In this document: positions 1 to 12,455 of the stretch, piece after piece | How the letters are laid out: the number at the start of each line of letters is the position of its first letter | Position numbering within the stretch: position 1 is the stretch's first letter | Notes under the pieces: model-generated | The model's input: only the letters and a program-made list of their open reading frames with translations | The model's database searches: none | Told to the model about the DNA's origin: nothing | Translations under genes and position numbers: made by a program | NCBI RefSeq assembly: GCF_017654505.1 | Contig: NC_054536.1 | Span: 34,331,946-34,395,945, forward strand | Source: Polyodon spathula | Taxonomy: Eukaryota > Chordata > Actinopteri > Acipenseriformes > Polyodontidae | Reading direction: 5' to 3' | DNA: 64,000 bases

Positions 1-139
1 AAATGCAGTGTCTATATGTGAAAAATAAATGTTTATTATGATACCATATATTCATTATACTGTATGTAGTGTTCTTCAGCAGATATATAGTCACACAATA
101 ATCCTCACAATGTTTCTTTCTTTACCCTAACATGAACAG

Positions 140-217
140 GCTGTAAACAAAGAAGGTTCAAATCAGAAGGCAGAGTATATTGCTATGTTTGAGGCAGCTA
201 AATCCAAAATTCATCAG
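140..217 (+). CDS. CNOT10: CNOT10 exon (first in window)
   Basis: 26 codons in phase 0, between acceptor ...catgaacag and donor gtaggt. The encoded segment ends EAAKSKIHQ, matching the human stretch that follows the Asn/Lys-rich linker. The upstream part of the linker (AVNKEGSNQKAEYIAMF) is less conserved, as expected for a loop. Confidence 0.88.
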
Positions 218-493
218 GTAGGTTATTTAAGGCAACAATACACTTATCACTGTGCATTAAAGCAAGTTTTAAATACTTTAATTCAACCTGTGGTCTCTGA
301 TTCTACCACAGGAACGGTAGTTTTCTCAGTTTATCTCTGTCTGATTGTAAAATGGTATTAAACGTAATCTTGACCCCCTTATATACTTGTAAAATGTTAA
401 AATAATTAATATCAGTGTTGGAATGTCTCATATATTGTTGTGTGCGGCAATTTTGTTTTTCTTTTATCAATTTCTGTTAATGTTGTTTTCCAG

Positions 494-577
494 TATAAAG
501 TAAGGGCTTATATTCAAATGAAGTCTTTGAAGACCTGCAAAAGGGAAATCAAGTCAGTCATGAACACAGCTGGAAAT
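494..577 (+). CDS. CNOT10: CNOT10 exon
   Basis: 28 codons, phase 0 at both ends; acceptor ttttccag, donor gtaagt. It encodes [20 protein letters not shown], a TPR-like helical hairpin almost identical to human CNOT10. Confidence 0.95.
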
Positions 578-699
578 GTAAGTTCCTCTATCAAATTATT
601 ATCACCCACTAGGTACCCATGTCCTGGACATGGGGAAATACCGCCTAGGTAGGCTTATCTACATGCATATATCCCACTTTAGAGTTTTGTATAAACAAC

Positions 700-1100
700 C
701 ACTTATTCAATTACACCTGGCACCAGTATGCATATGTTCTGGGACTGTCCCGTCATTGCCACTTTTTGGAGCTATGTAGCTTCAGTGTTATCTCAATTGA
801 CTGGTTTTATAGTAAGTAGATGAACCTTGTTTATTTTTACATGCTGATGACTCACTGGTTAATCTATTTTTGACTCTGTCGAACTCTACTTGCTGGCCTA
901 ACGGCTGCTAAAAAGTAAATTTTGCAGCTTTGGATATCACCAGGTAGGTACACCTCTGGCCTGTTCTTGGCTCTGCATGTTTAGGGATATTGTTCACTTA
1001 GGCCAGCAATGATAGAGGCGTGGATTTCAGTCTCTGCTGCTCTGGCTGATCTTATTTTGGCATGAATGGTTTATATAGTTTCTCCTTTTGTTATTTTGTT
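700..1100 (+). mobile_element. L1/Tx1-like LINE ORF2 C-terminal remnant
   Basis: Conceptual translation near 725-800 gives HMFWDCPVIATFWSYV, the cysteine-containing motif found after the reverse transcriptase in L1-type ORF2 proteins. Around 890-1070, AAKKLILQLW and PAMIEAWIS resemble the following segment. Stops and frame changes show it is dead. It lies in a CNOT10 intron. Family assignment is by motif only. Confidence 0.6.
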
Positions 1101-1771
1101 TATATATTGATTGTGTGCAAGATCCGATTGTTTTGTATATTTGTTATAATTTTTCACATTTTTAAAAACAATTGATCATAAAAACATCCAGCTGTGAAGA
1201 TTGGTTGGGACATAAAATAAATGTTTGCACAGTGTTAGTTACACCCTCTTTACCTGCCAAATCACAATAGACAAAAAAGTGAAGCCTTACGTTAGACCTT
1301 GGTGACTAACTGTGGCAAAGTGGTGAGTAAATACAGGTGAGTGCAGTGCAGAGCAGATTAATCATGCAGACAATTGCTTTCAGGTGCAAGGGTGTTTATT
1401 GAAATAAACTACAACGTCCAGAGCCTTAAGGCAAATACCTGTAAATAATAAATGCTGGAGTGATACAGAGTGTAATCCCTGGGTTTGACCTGCAATCAAA
1501 AGTCCAGTTACACACACCCTCACTAAAACCCAATGTAAACAGCCATTCCACGATGACAGGATCAACAAGGTCTGAAATTGTCATGTCATTAAAATTGTTC
1601 ATCCATTATGTGAAGGACTTAACTAATCCTTAAGGTTATCTTCTTAAGGGAAAGCGTTATCGTTTTATCTGTTTCTGTGATTTGTTGGTCATGCTAATAA
1701 AGCACCCCCTCCCCATCAGTAGAAAAACATACCAAATAGTGATAGATTTAATGAAGGTAAATTATATAGGT

Positions 1772-1822
1772 TTATATATATATAGATATATATATATGAT
1801 ATATATCTATATATATATTATA

Positions 1823-1854
<32 letters not shown>

Positions 1855-1856
1855 TA
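1772..1856. repeat. (TA)n microsatellite
   Basis: An imperfect TA tract about 35 bp upstream of the next CNOT10 exon. Short open frames encoding Tyr-Ile repeats across it are artefacts. Confidence 0.95.
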
Positions 1857-1891
1857 TGTGTGTAAACTGGTTGTTTTTCTTCTTTTTTCAG

Positions 1892-2009
1892 TCTGCACCC
1901 TCCCTTTTCCTAAAAAGTAATTTTGAGTATTTGAGGGGTAACTATCGGAAAGCAGTAAAGTTGTTGAACAGCGCTAACATTGCTGAATACCCAGGCGTCA
2001 TGAAAACTG
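1892..2009 (+). CDS. CNOT10: CNOT10 exon
   Basis: 39 codons plus 1 nt, acceptor ttttttcag, donor gtaact. It encodes [20 protein letters not shown] and ends with an MKT+G split codon. It matches a TPR-like hairpin of human CNOT10 nearly residue for residue. Confidence 0.96.
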
Positions 2010-2412
2010 GTAACTTGCCTTTTAAATTGCCAGCTATTCTAACCATGCAGACAGCATGCTATTTATCGTGATTATAGTTAATGCACGAATCCCATAAATC
2101 TTACCATTTCAAGCACTCATTTACCATGTATGTCACACATGTACGATTTTGAAAGAAACACATGTCATTGCAAATATGTTTTTTTTATTTAGAAGTACAT
2201 ATCTGATGTGTTTTATTTTATAAACCTTGTATTATACCAGGTACATTTCTTTCTAAAATTGCATAGTGAATAGCTTAGCACAACAGGTAAAGTTTGAGTT
2301 TTTTTATTTCACCCCTTTAATGAATATAACTGCTCAGGATACCTTATAAAATACCGGCCTGCTGAAGTTCCACTGCAATTAATCTACTGATTTGATTCTG
2401 TTGTTTTTTAAG

Positions 2413-2562
2413 GTGAATGTGTACGGTGTATGTTTTGGAACAATCTTGGTTGCATTCATTTTTCTATGGGAAAGCACAACCTAGGAATTTTCTACTTCAA
2501 AAAGGCTCTTCAGGAAAACGATCACACATGCTCACAGCTAGTCGCCAGTGGCACTGGGCAAG
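2413..2562 (+). CDS. CNOT10: CNOT10 exon
   Basis: Begins with 2 nt completing the Gly codon (acceptor tttttaag) and ends 1 nt into a codon at donor gtaaga. Contains [19 protein letters not shown] and [11 protein letters not shown], a canonical TPR-like segment. The end (ASGTGQ) sits in a variable loop. Confidence 0.95.
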
Positions 2563-2678
2563 GTAAGATCATTTATGGAATTTTAAACAGCTTTCTCAAT
2601 GAACAGTATATGAAGACTGCATTTTGCATATTTTTATGTAGCTAATTCTTAACTATTTTCCTTTTTTCGCTGTTAAAG

Positions 2679-2881
2679 CTAAGAACTTTTCCGGCATCCC
2701 TATGTGCACCCTTCTAGCTAATAAGCGCTATGAGCTGCTGTACAACTGTGGAATACAGCTCCTACACATAGGGAGGCCCCTGGCAGCCTTTGAATGCCTG
2801 ATTGAGGCAGTGCAAGTATACCATTCAAATCCACGGCTCTGGCTGCGGCTAGCAGAATGCTGCATAGCTGCAAACAAGGGG
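2679..2881 (+). CDS. CNOT10: CNOT10 exon
   Basis: 203 nt after a 116-bp intron, acceptor gttaaag, donor gtgagt. Encodes [20 protein letters not shown], then [18 protein letters not shown] and [13 protein letters not shown]. This is the most conserved TPR-like block of the protein. Confidence 0.97.
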
Positions 2882-3279
2882 GTGAGTACAGGTTGAATAC
2901 AGATTGTAACCATGATCAGGAGCTGGAGGCATTAACTCCCTCTCGCCCCACCCCCCTGCCCAAGTGCAAATTATTTGAGCTCTCTAATAAATAGCCTTAG
3001 CATACACTTGCATTACTGCAGTTCTGTTCTGAACATAAATGATTTGTTATTGAGCCCCATCCTATCATTTTAGTGGTGCAAGCTAAGAACAGAAACCAGG
3101 CAAAATCCAGATTTTTGAACTCGTCGATTTCTCAGATTGTTAAAGATCTGCACCTGCAACATTTTTTCTTAATTTTGAGCTCTATAAATTATGGTGTTCT
3201 CAAATATTTCTGTGCTTTGGAGACCAGAATTTAGAACTCTGTGATAAATCCTGTAAACCTCTTTCATTTTTATCATTGT

Positions 3280-3285
<6 letters not shown>

Positions 3286-3369
<84 letters not shown>
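3286..3369. repeat. (TA)n microsatellite
   Basis: About 84 bp of perfect TA dinucleotide lying 34 bp upstream of the next exon, in the position of its pyrimidine tract. The acceptor is still served by a short tttatgttttag stretch. Confidence 0.97.
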
Positions 3370-3372
<3 letters not shown>

Positions 3373-3403
3373 GTATGTATTTATTTATTTATTTATGTTT
3401 TAG

Positions 3404-3525
3404 ACTTCAGAGCAAGAGACCAAAGGCCTTCCAAGCAAAAAGGGAATCGTGCAGTCAATTGTTGGTCAAGGATATCATCGCAAGATAATTCTAGCTTCAC
3501 AATCAACACAGAACATAGTATACAA
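3404..3525 (+). CDS. CNOT10: CNOT10 exon
   Basis: 40 codons plus 2 nt, acceptor gttttag, donor gtaatg (exon ends tacaa). Encodes [20 protein letters not shown] and [17 protein letters not shown], a linker plus the GQGYHRK motif conserved with human CNOT10. Confidence 0.95.
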
Positions 3526-3601
3526 GTAATGTATATGTATTGTGTATCTTACAATAATGTACTTTATATTTAAAGGATGCATTTTACTAGGATATGATAT
3601 G

Positions 3602-4218
3602 TATACCGAGCATCAAAAAAAACTTATCACTATTATAACACTTATTTTGGAAATAAAATAAGGTCTATAAATGATGCACATTGTCGAAATGTTTTTGGTT
3701 TCTTTTTAAACACTCGATCATTCATCCTTGACCATGACACGCTTGAGTGACTATGACTGAAGCATATGCACTTAATCACCTAATTAGTGAGACAGTTAAT
3801 TGGACACTGGATATGGAGTGATTTCAGCTGTTGAATTGCAAGCAATAAAGAAAATCACAGAAAAAAAACAATATGCCACGTCTGTCAAGAGAGCAGCGCC
3901 TTTGTGCAATCGGCATGTTGGACTCTGGACTAGGGCAGCATACTGTGACTCACCATCCTGGGTGCTCACAACCAGCAATTTCAAACCTGGCGAGATGGTA
4001 TAACTAGACACACTGTCAATGGCAGGCCACAAACTGGGAGACCAAGAGTCACAAGCCCAAGATCGCCAGATCATTTTGCAGCATCTTCGTGATGTCAATT
4101 GTTAATCAGTACAATAAAAAGTCACTGCGCCTGCTCTAAAACAGTCTGTCGTTTTTTGATCACATCGAGTGAATTTTATCCAAATATAAGTGATAAGTTT
4201 CTTTTGATGCTCAGTATA
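3602..4218 (+). mobile_element. Tc1/mariner-derived MITE with terminal inverted repeats
   Basis: About 30-bp inverted ends, TATACYGAGCATCAAAA... at 3602 and its reverse complement ending at 4218, start at TA dinucleotides as Tc1/mariner insertions do. Inside, 3870-4000 can be read as MPRLSREQRLCAIGMLDSGL and a following HTH-like segment, the N-terminus of a Tc1-like transposase. The catalytic domain is deleted and the remaining frame is broken. Total about 617 bp, in a CNOT10 intron. Confidence 0.85.
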
Positions 4219-7198
4219 TATACTGTTAATCCAAAGTGGTAAGGTGTAAGTAGCCTACACTGGCCTACTTACTGGCTAGAATTTGAAAATCTTAGCCTTG
4301 GTTCTAGTTGTTGAGTACAGTACCAGGTAATCATGCTCCCTCGGTCAGTTTGTTATGAGCATGAGTAACACATCTTTCACTTTGCACCGGGGGACACAGC
4401 ACATTTTTTGTGCAACTTATCTGTACACAGTTTGTCAAGACATGTGAAATCAGCAAACAGACTAGGAAGTGAAGAACCAATCCACATTGGTGGAAATTGG
4501 ATTCTATTGCATAGACGTTTGAAGCATTCCAGGTTTGACTACTCGGTTAGTGAAACCTGTAATGGTTCTTACAGAGTGTTAGAATAAAGACCGAATGTAC
4601 AACAAATCCTGATAGGACTCCCGTTGAGTAGCAGTTTAAGCCATTCTGTGCTTTGCTATGATCTTAATATATGTGTCCAGTCAGTTTACAGGCTCTCTCT
4701 TGCTTAAAGAAGGGGCTACAGGCTGTTCCAATCAGATAACAAGTGAGTTTAGGGTAACTCCTGACAATTTATTTTAACACAATAAAAATATCAAGTAAAA
4801 GTATTTCCATCATAAACTAGAATACCTTAAAAATAACCTTAACCTTAAGTTAAGGTTACTTTTGAATCAGTTTAACACATAATAACATGACTAACCATAA
4901 GATAAAGTTCACATTCAACTCAGTTTTTTGTTTGTCTAAAATTTCATTTGTACATGAAGATAAGTTAGTACACTAGTCATACCTTTTCAACCTACAATAT
5001 GCAGTGCTTTTTGAAACCAGCAAAAAAAAAAAAAAATGTTTTTTTTTTTCACAGTCTAAAAATTTGTATTTCAAGATTTCAGGATTTGAGGTATTAAAGC
5101 AAGAAAAAAAAAGGTGTCACATTCAAAATTTAAAATGTAGTTATTATACAACACATGTTCATTAATACTTAAATGCTTCCCTGAAAAACAGTAAATGGGA
5201 ATTGTAGCATATTTCATTTTTATGTCAACCCTTTTAAAGACATTCCATTTTCACCATATGTGAATTATCAAACAAAATCAAAACATAAATAGATGTAAAA
5301 ATAACAAGATACACACGAATTGTCCCCTTGTACAGGACAGTGATCTTTAGCAGAAATATTTCCGATCTTTGATGCAGCTGGTGTCTTTTTTGTTCAAGAC
5401 ATTTTAAAGAAATTATGCAGCTCAATTCAATGTGTTCAGTTATTTAACAGAAGAAAACTACACCAGCTGCCAGGTTCTTAAATTCAGTGTAACTGGCAGT
5501 GTGTCAGTAAGGCAAACATTTGCTGTATTTATTTTTAAGTGATAAAAATATGTATATTTACAATATTCTTTAGAAATAGGAATTTTCACGGGGAACTACA
5601 TACTTCACGGCAATGGGTAGGTTGTGAAATCTATGATAACAATGACACAAATACAGCCTTAACTATAACCTATTTATCTTGCTGACATGTAACATTATAC
5701 TGCACGTGCTTGGAGGATATATAATATGCATACACAAATGTATATTCACTAAGGTATATTAGTATAGTTTCTGTATATCTACTGTATATATTGTAACATA
5801 CATAAACTAATCCAAATTGGAGACATGCCCTCCTCCCCCTCCCCCAAATAACATATGATACTCGATGCAAACTATGAATGAAACAAAATGTACAAGTCGT
5901 CAACAGTATTAGCAGGCTGCTGTGGCCAGTTTTGTAAGTGTCTACATATCCCTTCTCTATGACTGACTACTAAAACAACTGTCATTAGTACTCCACAAAG
6001 ACAAGAAAACAATGACAAGTACTGGTGCTCAAATCCCATTTTTGTTAAGTAGCTTTTCCAAGTGATTAAAAAAAAATATTACGGGTAAAACCAATACAAT
6101 ATAATGCTCTTTTCAAAAACGCATACGTGGGTGGGGGGCAGAACCCCGGCCACGACAGGTATCGCATCATTCCACGATCCACCAAAATGTGCTTTGTGTG
6201 CAAAGCTTAGCAACGAGTATGCTGATTGTATTGGAGATTAAAATTGACAAATTGTGCAATCCAAGTCAGGCTTGTTTCCTGTCTTAAGTATCTGCAGATC
6301 GCATTATGTGTGCGGATATTTGTTCTCCAAGACGAACATTATTAATATCTGCGTTCTGTTCTGACTGATGCAAATCTTTGCATCTCTGTATTGCTCTTGC
6401 TAAGCTCACCTGTAATCAAGGCCCTTGAGGACCTGCCACTTGTCCTACTTACTGTGAGTATTAGCCTATTATAAATGGAAAATTACTGTATTTATTATTT
6501 GTAAGGTGTTTTTATTTTTAATTCACTTGACAGACAGTTTTTTCTTGTGCTTCAGTTTTGTTTGCTACAGTTTGCTTTGTTTTTGTAATGGTGAAACACA
6601 ATGTTAGGCTCTGCTAACACAGACACACAAGAATTCACTAGTTATACAGTTCTATGGCTATGGCAGGGAAATAACTCATACAGTAACAAGTCAGTAAAGA
6701 AGGCAGACAAGTAAAAATGAGACAGTTTTGATTCCCCCAAAAACTCCTTCAAACCTAGTGAAGAATTCTCAAATCAACAACATATTTAAAAACTATATTT
6801 GTGTAGTTGTGTGTTTGTTTGCTGGTATGGGGATGGGAGTGAAAATGTGCTCTGGACCTTGACCTTGCTGTAACCAAGAATTTTGCACCTTCTCTGTTCT
6901 ATAAAGCATTAACAGAATAAACCAGGGTAAAACTTCCTAATAGTGCAATTCATAAATGTCACCACTGAAGGGCAGGCATGGCCGGTTAACAATGTTGTGC
7001 ACAGCAAGATCCAGGTTTTCAAAAAGCCATTTCCAAAAGATACATATTTTTTACCCTATTGTGGTAACCTAATAAATTAGTTTTATTTATTGCATACTTG
7101 CCATGCTTTCGAAGCCTGAAATGTTAAAAGGTGAGCATTTTGAATGGTAGTGATTGACTGTATGGAATCATTCATGAAATGTATTTTGTTTTGTGCAG
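4219..7198 (+). other. CNOT10 intron, no recognised gene
   Basis: Nearly 3 kb of AT-rich intronic sequence with short A/T runs. I see no convincing exon, RNA gene or complete mobile element. Confidence 0.6.
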
Positions 7199-7375
7199 TG
7201 ATGGTCAATCTGCAGCAATCCCTGTTGCTAGCATGGAGTTTGCTGCTATCTGCCTGAGGAATGCCTTGCTCCTCCTGCCTGAAGATCAACAGGAGGCAAA
7301 GTCAGAGAACGGCTCTAAAAACTCCAGCCAGTCTGGCAGTGTGGAAAGCAGCAGTGAGGGCAGCGAAGCCTGCAG
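7199..7375 (+). CDS. CNOT10: CNOT10 exon
   Basis: 177 nt, acceptor ttgtgcag, donor gttaca (exon ends tgcag). Encodes [20 protein letters not shown] and [11 protein letters not shown], then a Ser/Asn-rich acidic linker ([18 protein letters not shown]), matching human order. The donor is weaker than its neighbours. Confidence 0.94.
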
Positions 7376-7482
7376 GTTACATGACACACTAAACTCTTTG
7401 TACTAGGATAGGTAGTCTTCTGGCTTAACCCCATGTGCTCTTAAAACCGTTCTGAGGATGCTAGTAATATAACTTGTGTTCA

Positions 7483-7503
7483 CCCCCCCCCCCCCCCCCC
7501 CCC
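7483..7503. repeat. Poly-C tract
   Basis: A run of 21 cytosines followed by T-rich sequence, within an intron. Length may be affected by sequencing error. Confidence 0.9.
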
Positions 7504-7885
7504 TTTTTATATATACAATTACAATTGGCATTTTAAATGTGTGTGTGTGCTTCCTTAAGTCATTGAAAAGGGTAAAGTATTAAAACATGTTTGAAGGTTT
7601 CCACAGAGGTAAGCTCTAGCCCCTAATTAAAGACCTTTCTGTGAAATGCTCAGTGCTGACTCAGAACAATTGTAAAGAATCCAGGCATTTTTAAAAAAAA
7701 AAAAATTTAAACCACCTGAATGAAAATGTGCCTTATGTGTTGTTTATCTTTGAGACTACATCTACCCAAGGCTGTTTACAGAAGAGGGGTGGAGGGTTTA
7801 TATTGGCTGTTGCTGAGATTTGCTGAGATTTTTTTTTTTTTTTTTTAGATGCCTATTTTTTAAACCAACTTTTATGTTTTTGCAG

Positions 7886-7966
7886 TGGTAAAGGTCAGGA
7901 AGGAGATAAGTTCATTCCATCTCCTCCTTCATCCCCACTGAGGAAACAGGAACTCGAAAACTTAAG
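7886..7966 (+). CDS. CNOT10: CNOT10 exon
   Basis: 81 nt, acceptor gtttttgcag, donor gtaagg. Encodes [20 protein letters not shown], the proline-rich linker conserved with human CNOT10. It is followed by the largest intron in the window. Confidence 0.95.
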
Positions 7967-8686
7967 GTAAGGCAACAACATTCACCCATGAGGTTGAACA
8001 ATTCTTATATGAATGTCAAAGCAAACAGAACAAGGATGTTGAGTTTTTTTTGTAAAGTATGGCAGTAAAAAAAAACAATTGTTCTCCGAGTTTGCCAGCA
8101 GCTGTGGTTGACTTCAGGGGAAATTGCAATTACATGTCCAACTGGTGGAGTTAGCAGCTGTCGTCTGTATCGACAGACCAAAGGTGATTTTTAGTTATGT
8201 TGAAAATAGCGTATACAGTAGAAATATGCTTCCAAATGTGGATTTTATGGAAACTAAGGTTTTTTTGCATTGAGATGTTAACATAAGGGATATCGTATTT
8301 GTCTATAACAGCTAAATTAAGAGTGGCTCACAATATTTTATCGGATGATTACAGCTCGAAGGGCTTAAGTGGCATTAAACATAAAAAATAAAATGTGTTT
8401 TTTTGGGATTCATTCATTTGAGCCAATGGCTGTATGAACTGAATTAGTCACCTTGTTTAATTTAACAATCATATGTTAACCGGTTGTGTACGTGTTTTTG
8501 TTATTTCCCTGACAGCAACATCGTTGTTTAAAATATCACATGAAAATGTCATATGTTTTTTGGTTTTTTTTCCCCCCTAAATATTTGTGTTTGTCGGTCT
8601 CTGTACTGTTTTAGTCTCCTATTTGCATTTGAGATTTACATTGTCATGCCACCATTTAGTAAAAAAATCCACTGGTTTAGTTTAGT

Positions 8687-9517
8687 CAGTGGTTTTCAAC
8701 CTTTTCATCTCAAGTACCAGTTTTTCCAGCAGGTGTATCTGTAACTATGTGCAATCTTAAATGGCTGTTGTAAAACCGAGACCTACCCCATTACAACCAG
8801 GTTTGTTGTGTCTGTACTCACTTGTTTGTTGACTCATTGTGCTGAATGATTAATCTATGCAGCGGATGACTGCAGTTAACTCAGCATTGTTATATTTTAA
8901 ATAGTTTGCAAGTGTTGTGTGTGTGGAACTTCAATTGTTCAGTTGTAATATGGAAACAGCATGCTGCAGCTCCCATGCTCAATGTTAGTGAAGTCATGAT
9001 CTGACAGCATGAAACACAGACAGCTCTTACAATTACATTAAAGCAGAATGCACAGAAATACTGTAATTAGGACGTGTACCGTTGAGAAAAAAACTAAATC
9101 TGCTGATGTTAATACAGTACTTCTCTGCGCTTGCAAGCATTTGTATTCGATCAAATTGTTACTGTCCTTCTTGCACTGCAGTTTATATTAAAAAAAAATA
9201 TCATCTCACATGTTTTAATATACACAACAACTTCATATGAAACCATAAATATTAACTCATGCCTTTAAAGGAAAAAACAGTTGTAAAAACGTTATTGTCG
9301 CATTTGCAACCATTTAGTCACAGTCTAGAGCCCTGCATCATCCTTTCTCATTTATCTGTGATTCAGTGGTACAAACAGATTGATAAATTACGATCGTGAG
9401 ACTGAGGGAGTATTGTGATTGAGGAATTGCATCATCATAAAGAACTGTCGGTGTGTACCAGTTGCAAGCCTGTCACGTACCAGTACTGGTACACATACCA
9501 CAGGTGGAAAACCACTG
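8687..9517. mobile_element. hAT-like non-autonomous DNA transposon
   Basis: Begins CAGTGGTTTTCAACC and ends with the imperfect inverse (ggtggaaaaccactg), the hAT/Charlie-type terminus. Flanks gtttagt and gtttggt may be a degraded 8-bp target duplication. Inside are a copy of the subterminal accagtactggtac palindrome near the right end and no transposase frame. Size 831 bp. Confidence 0.75.
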
Positions 9518-10134
9518 GTTTGGTGCATTACCCACATTATAACACAAAAAGCTACTAGGTATGGGAATTTTAAATGTTTAAGCGTATAAGCTTTAAAGAA
9601 GTGGTTAAACGTTGAATAATATGCTAGACGTATAACCGGTCACATGACAAATGTCACCAAAAGCATATTTTTTAATGTATTAATTTTAGTAATTTATCAT
9701 CAGTAGTCAGTCGTGTATCCAACTGCTCTAGTGCCACAGGAAGGGCGAATATTATAAAAAGGAAGGGGTTTGGCAATTGCCTCCAAGTAGCTTTTCTAAT
9801 TGGTACAACAGAAAGATTGACACTTGGGTGGGTTTTATTCTCGGTTGATCTGGCGCTTCATTGGTGCACTTGGTGTTCATGCTGTAGTAGGCGTGATATC
9901 AACCCCATGGTATAATAAAGTTAATGACAAGCCTTTTTTCTGAGTTTGTTATTTATTTTTAATAAAATGGCATCTAAAACAAAGGAACGAGGCAAAGCCA
10001 GGTTTGGAAGTATTTTGCAGAACCGGACGAGAGAACCATGGTATGTAAATAATTATGCAAAACAAAATTGCCAAAAAGAAAAGATGATAACTGCACATTC
10101 AGTTGCAATCCAAAACTACTGTATTAAAAGAAAA

Positions 10135-10170
10135 GCTGACGTTTCGACACTGGAGTGTCTTCGTCAGGGT
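10135..10170 (-). ncRNA. Hammerhead-like core module at Penelope end (candidate)
   Basis: On the - strand the order is CTGACGA, a GACACT/AGTGTC stem and GAAAC, the order of the hammerhead ribozyme core. Penelope-like elements are known to carry hammerhead motifs in their terminal repeats. Helix III is not evident (GAAAC is followed directly by GTC), so activity is doubtful. Confidence 0.4.
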
Positions 10171-10249
10171 AAAAGTTTGTGCACAACAGATGTATATATT
10201 TAGGTTTCAAGTAATCAATCACAGGTGAAGAAAAGTAATTTCATTCGCG

Positions 10250-10650
10250 TGAAAATTCAATAACTAGTATAAGATCAATCGAGGAAGATTAACAAAGTCA
10301 AATACCAGTTCACGTGAAAATTCATAATAGTATAAGATCAATCAAGGAAAATTAGCGGTCATATACCAATTTAGAATTACATAGTTAAATTGTTCTAACA
10401 GTCTGATAAAACCAAGTTTAAATTGAGAAATAAACAAATGTATACAATTTTCACAAGAAGCACTTATCAATTACCATACAGTTGCTGTACAAAAGTATAG
10501 ACAATATAGAAGTATACAACATTAAGGAGGCACATTACTCAGACCAAAAAAATGCAAATGTGTATAATCACACACACACACACACACACATATATGGACA
10601 ATATAGAAGTATACAACATTAAGGAGGCACATTACTCGGATAAAAAAATG
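10250..10650. repeat. Two sets of direct repeats in Penelope 3' region
   Basis: One pair at about 10258-10325 and 10326-10375 shares the core agtataagatcaatc. A second pair about 100 bp apart (from about 10499 and 10597) shares acaatatagaagtatacaac plus the following aggaggcacattactc. A short (CA)n run lies between the members of the second pair. Confidence 0.75.
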
Positions 10651-10728
10651 TATAAATAAAACTTTTAAATCGAGTAACAGACCTTTTATACAGTTTTCAC
10701 AATAAGCACTTCAAATCAAATTCCACAT

Positions 10729-11004
10729 TCATTCCTTGGGGGTTAGTGTTTTCAAAAAATCAATCCAAAACAATTCTCTTTGTATAAGCAAATTACCCAA
10801 ATCACCTCCCCTTCTGGGCAAATTAACCTTTTCAATTCTTAAATAACAGAGAGAGGAGACAGGATGTTGCGTCTCAGTAAAGTGATCACCTCCGGGATAG
10901 ACTGTATTTTGACATCTAATAGTAATACCTTGTTCAGCAATTCTGGATTTAAGAGAATGCGTAGTTTTGCCAATGTATGCTTTACCGCATGGACAAGATA
11001 TCAT
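10729..11004 (-). pseudogene. GIY-YIG endonuclease domain of Penelope-like element
   Basis: An open 91-residue segment with the CPCGKAYIGKTTHSL core, followed by SRIAEQ, an H near PVSSLCYL and RRGGDLGNLLIQRELFWI. In the family this domain nicks target DNA during retrotransposition. It is now an isolated fragment separated from its RT by frameshifts and stops. Confidence 0.88.
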
Positions 11005-12455
11005 ATAGATTACACCTGTTGTTATACATGCTATTACTCCTTTTACCAGTAAGTGGATGTTTTAAAGAAGTGTTACTTAAATGTGCTATTACATTGAGCA
11101 CAAGAGCCCCATTTGTAATTACCATGTGATATGGGGGCTATAAGTGTCTGTTTTGATGCAAGGGGTAAATCTGCCCTTACTAGGGTATCTCTTAAATTAT
11201 GCCCTTGTCTAAAAGTTAGATGGGGAGGGTCCAAAATGATTTTGATATTGTAAGATTAGATTGTAAAATATGACAGTTTCTTATTTTTTTCTCCACATTT
11301 GGAATATTTAGTAATCAACATAACCTGGATTTGAGTTAGTTTTTAAATTCTTTATGTAGAATATCATCTCAGGGTTTTAAGGAAATTTTAGACATGGCAG
11401 CATTGAGGCACTTGATTTTATATCCTCTTTTCAAATCTGTCTAATATCAGACATGTTTCAAAGTCAGACTCCTGTTTGGAATTGCGTTTTGATCCTACAG
11501 AATTGACTATGGTAAACTATTCTTTAAAGGTAAGGAATGGCAACTGTCTGCCCTTAACAGTGTGTTACGATCAGTAGGGTTACAATAGATTAGTGTACAA
11601 GCAATTCCCATCTTTGATAATCCACAGGTCCAGAAAGTTAATACACTTGTGATCAAATTGCATAGTAAATTTGATTACAAGAATTCAGAAAGTGGTGAAA
11701 TTGTTCAAGCTCCTGAACATTACCTTTCCATAAATCAAAAACATCTTATTTACCAAGTCACTATGTTTTATGAAATGGTTAATCTGGGAATTCAAAATGA
11801 ATAATTCTTCCAACTATCCAGCATATAGATTTGCATAATTAGGTGCTAACGAAGCATACATTGCAGTACCTTTAGTCTTCATCAGAGCAAATGTTATAAA
11901 GGTGCATCTCTGGCATTTTATGCATACCGCACCTGACATAAATGGTTAATCGTTGGTAATTAAACACACGGTCTTAGTAAGTTTACTGAAATGAAGATGA
12001 AACAAAAGAAGATTTCATCATGAACAATTAACATTATTTCTCTCTCGTGTGTGTGTGGCGAGTTTGCCTGCACGTTACTGTTTATCTCGTGTGTGTGGCG
12101 AGTTTGCATGCGCGTATGGAGGGGCGAGATTTTTTGACTGGAGAGTGACCTAATAAAAAGTGGCTTTAACCACTATTAAAACAGCCCAGGTTTACTGCCT
12201 TTTCAGCTCTACCACTTGAAACCCAACACACCCAGAGGCGAGACAGGTACCATGGCACACACTTGGAAGCTGGCACGGGAAATGCCAAATAATTGGTATA
12301 GGCAAAACTAGATTGGCCCAGCATCGATTGTTGAAGTTTTGGACGAAACTAGACTTGCCCAAATTATGAGCATGAGCGAACCAGATTAGTCCAACGCTTC
12401 AAAGTCGATGGTGGGGGGCGAAACGAGACTGAAGTTACAATTTAAATTGACCACT

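Larger units (their letters stand above)
10135..11960 (-). mobile_element. Penelope-like element remnant (RT + GIY-YIG)
   Basis: Read on the - strand, decayed reverse-transcriptase sequence runs from about 11960 down to 11060 (e.g. MKTKGTAMYASLAPNYANLY near 11890-11820, PTDRNTLLRADSCHSLPLKN near 11580-11530). A GIY-YIG endonuclease domain follows (11004-10729, CPCGKAYIGKTTHSLKSRIA). This RT then GIY-YIG order is specific to Penelope-like elements. The 3' side (10700-10200) holds direct repeats and ends at a hairpin module at 10135-10170. Several stops and frameshifts show it is inactive. Confidence 0.88.

Noticed and set aside
3241..3573. Open frames rich in Tyr-Ile or Ser-Leu repeats (also near 47.8, 54.8, 55.1 and 59.9 kb)
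   Set aside because: They are translations of TA and GA microsatellites.
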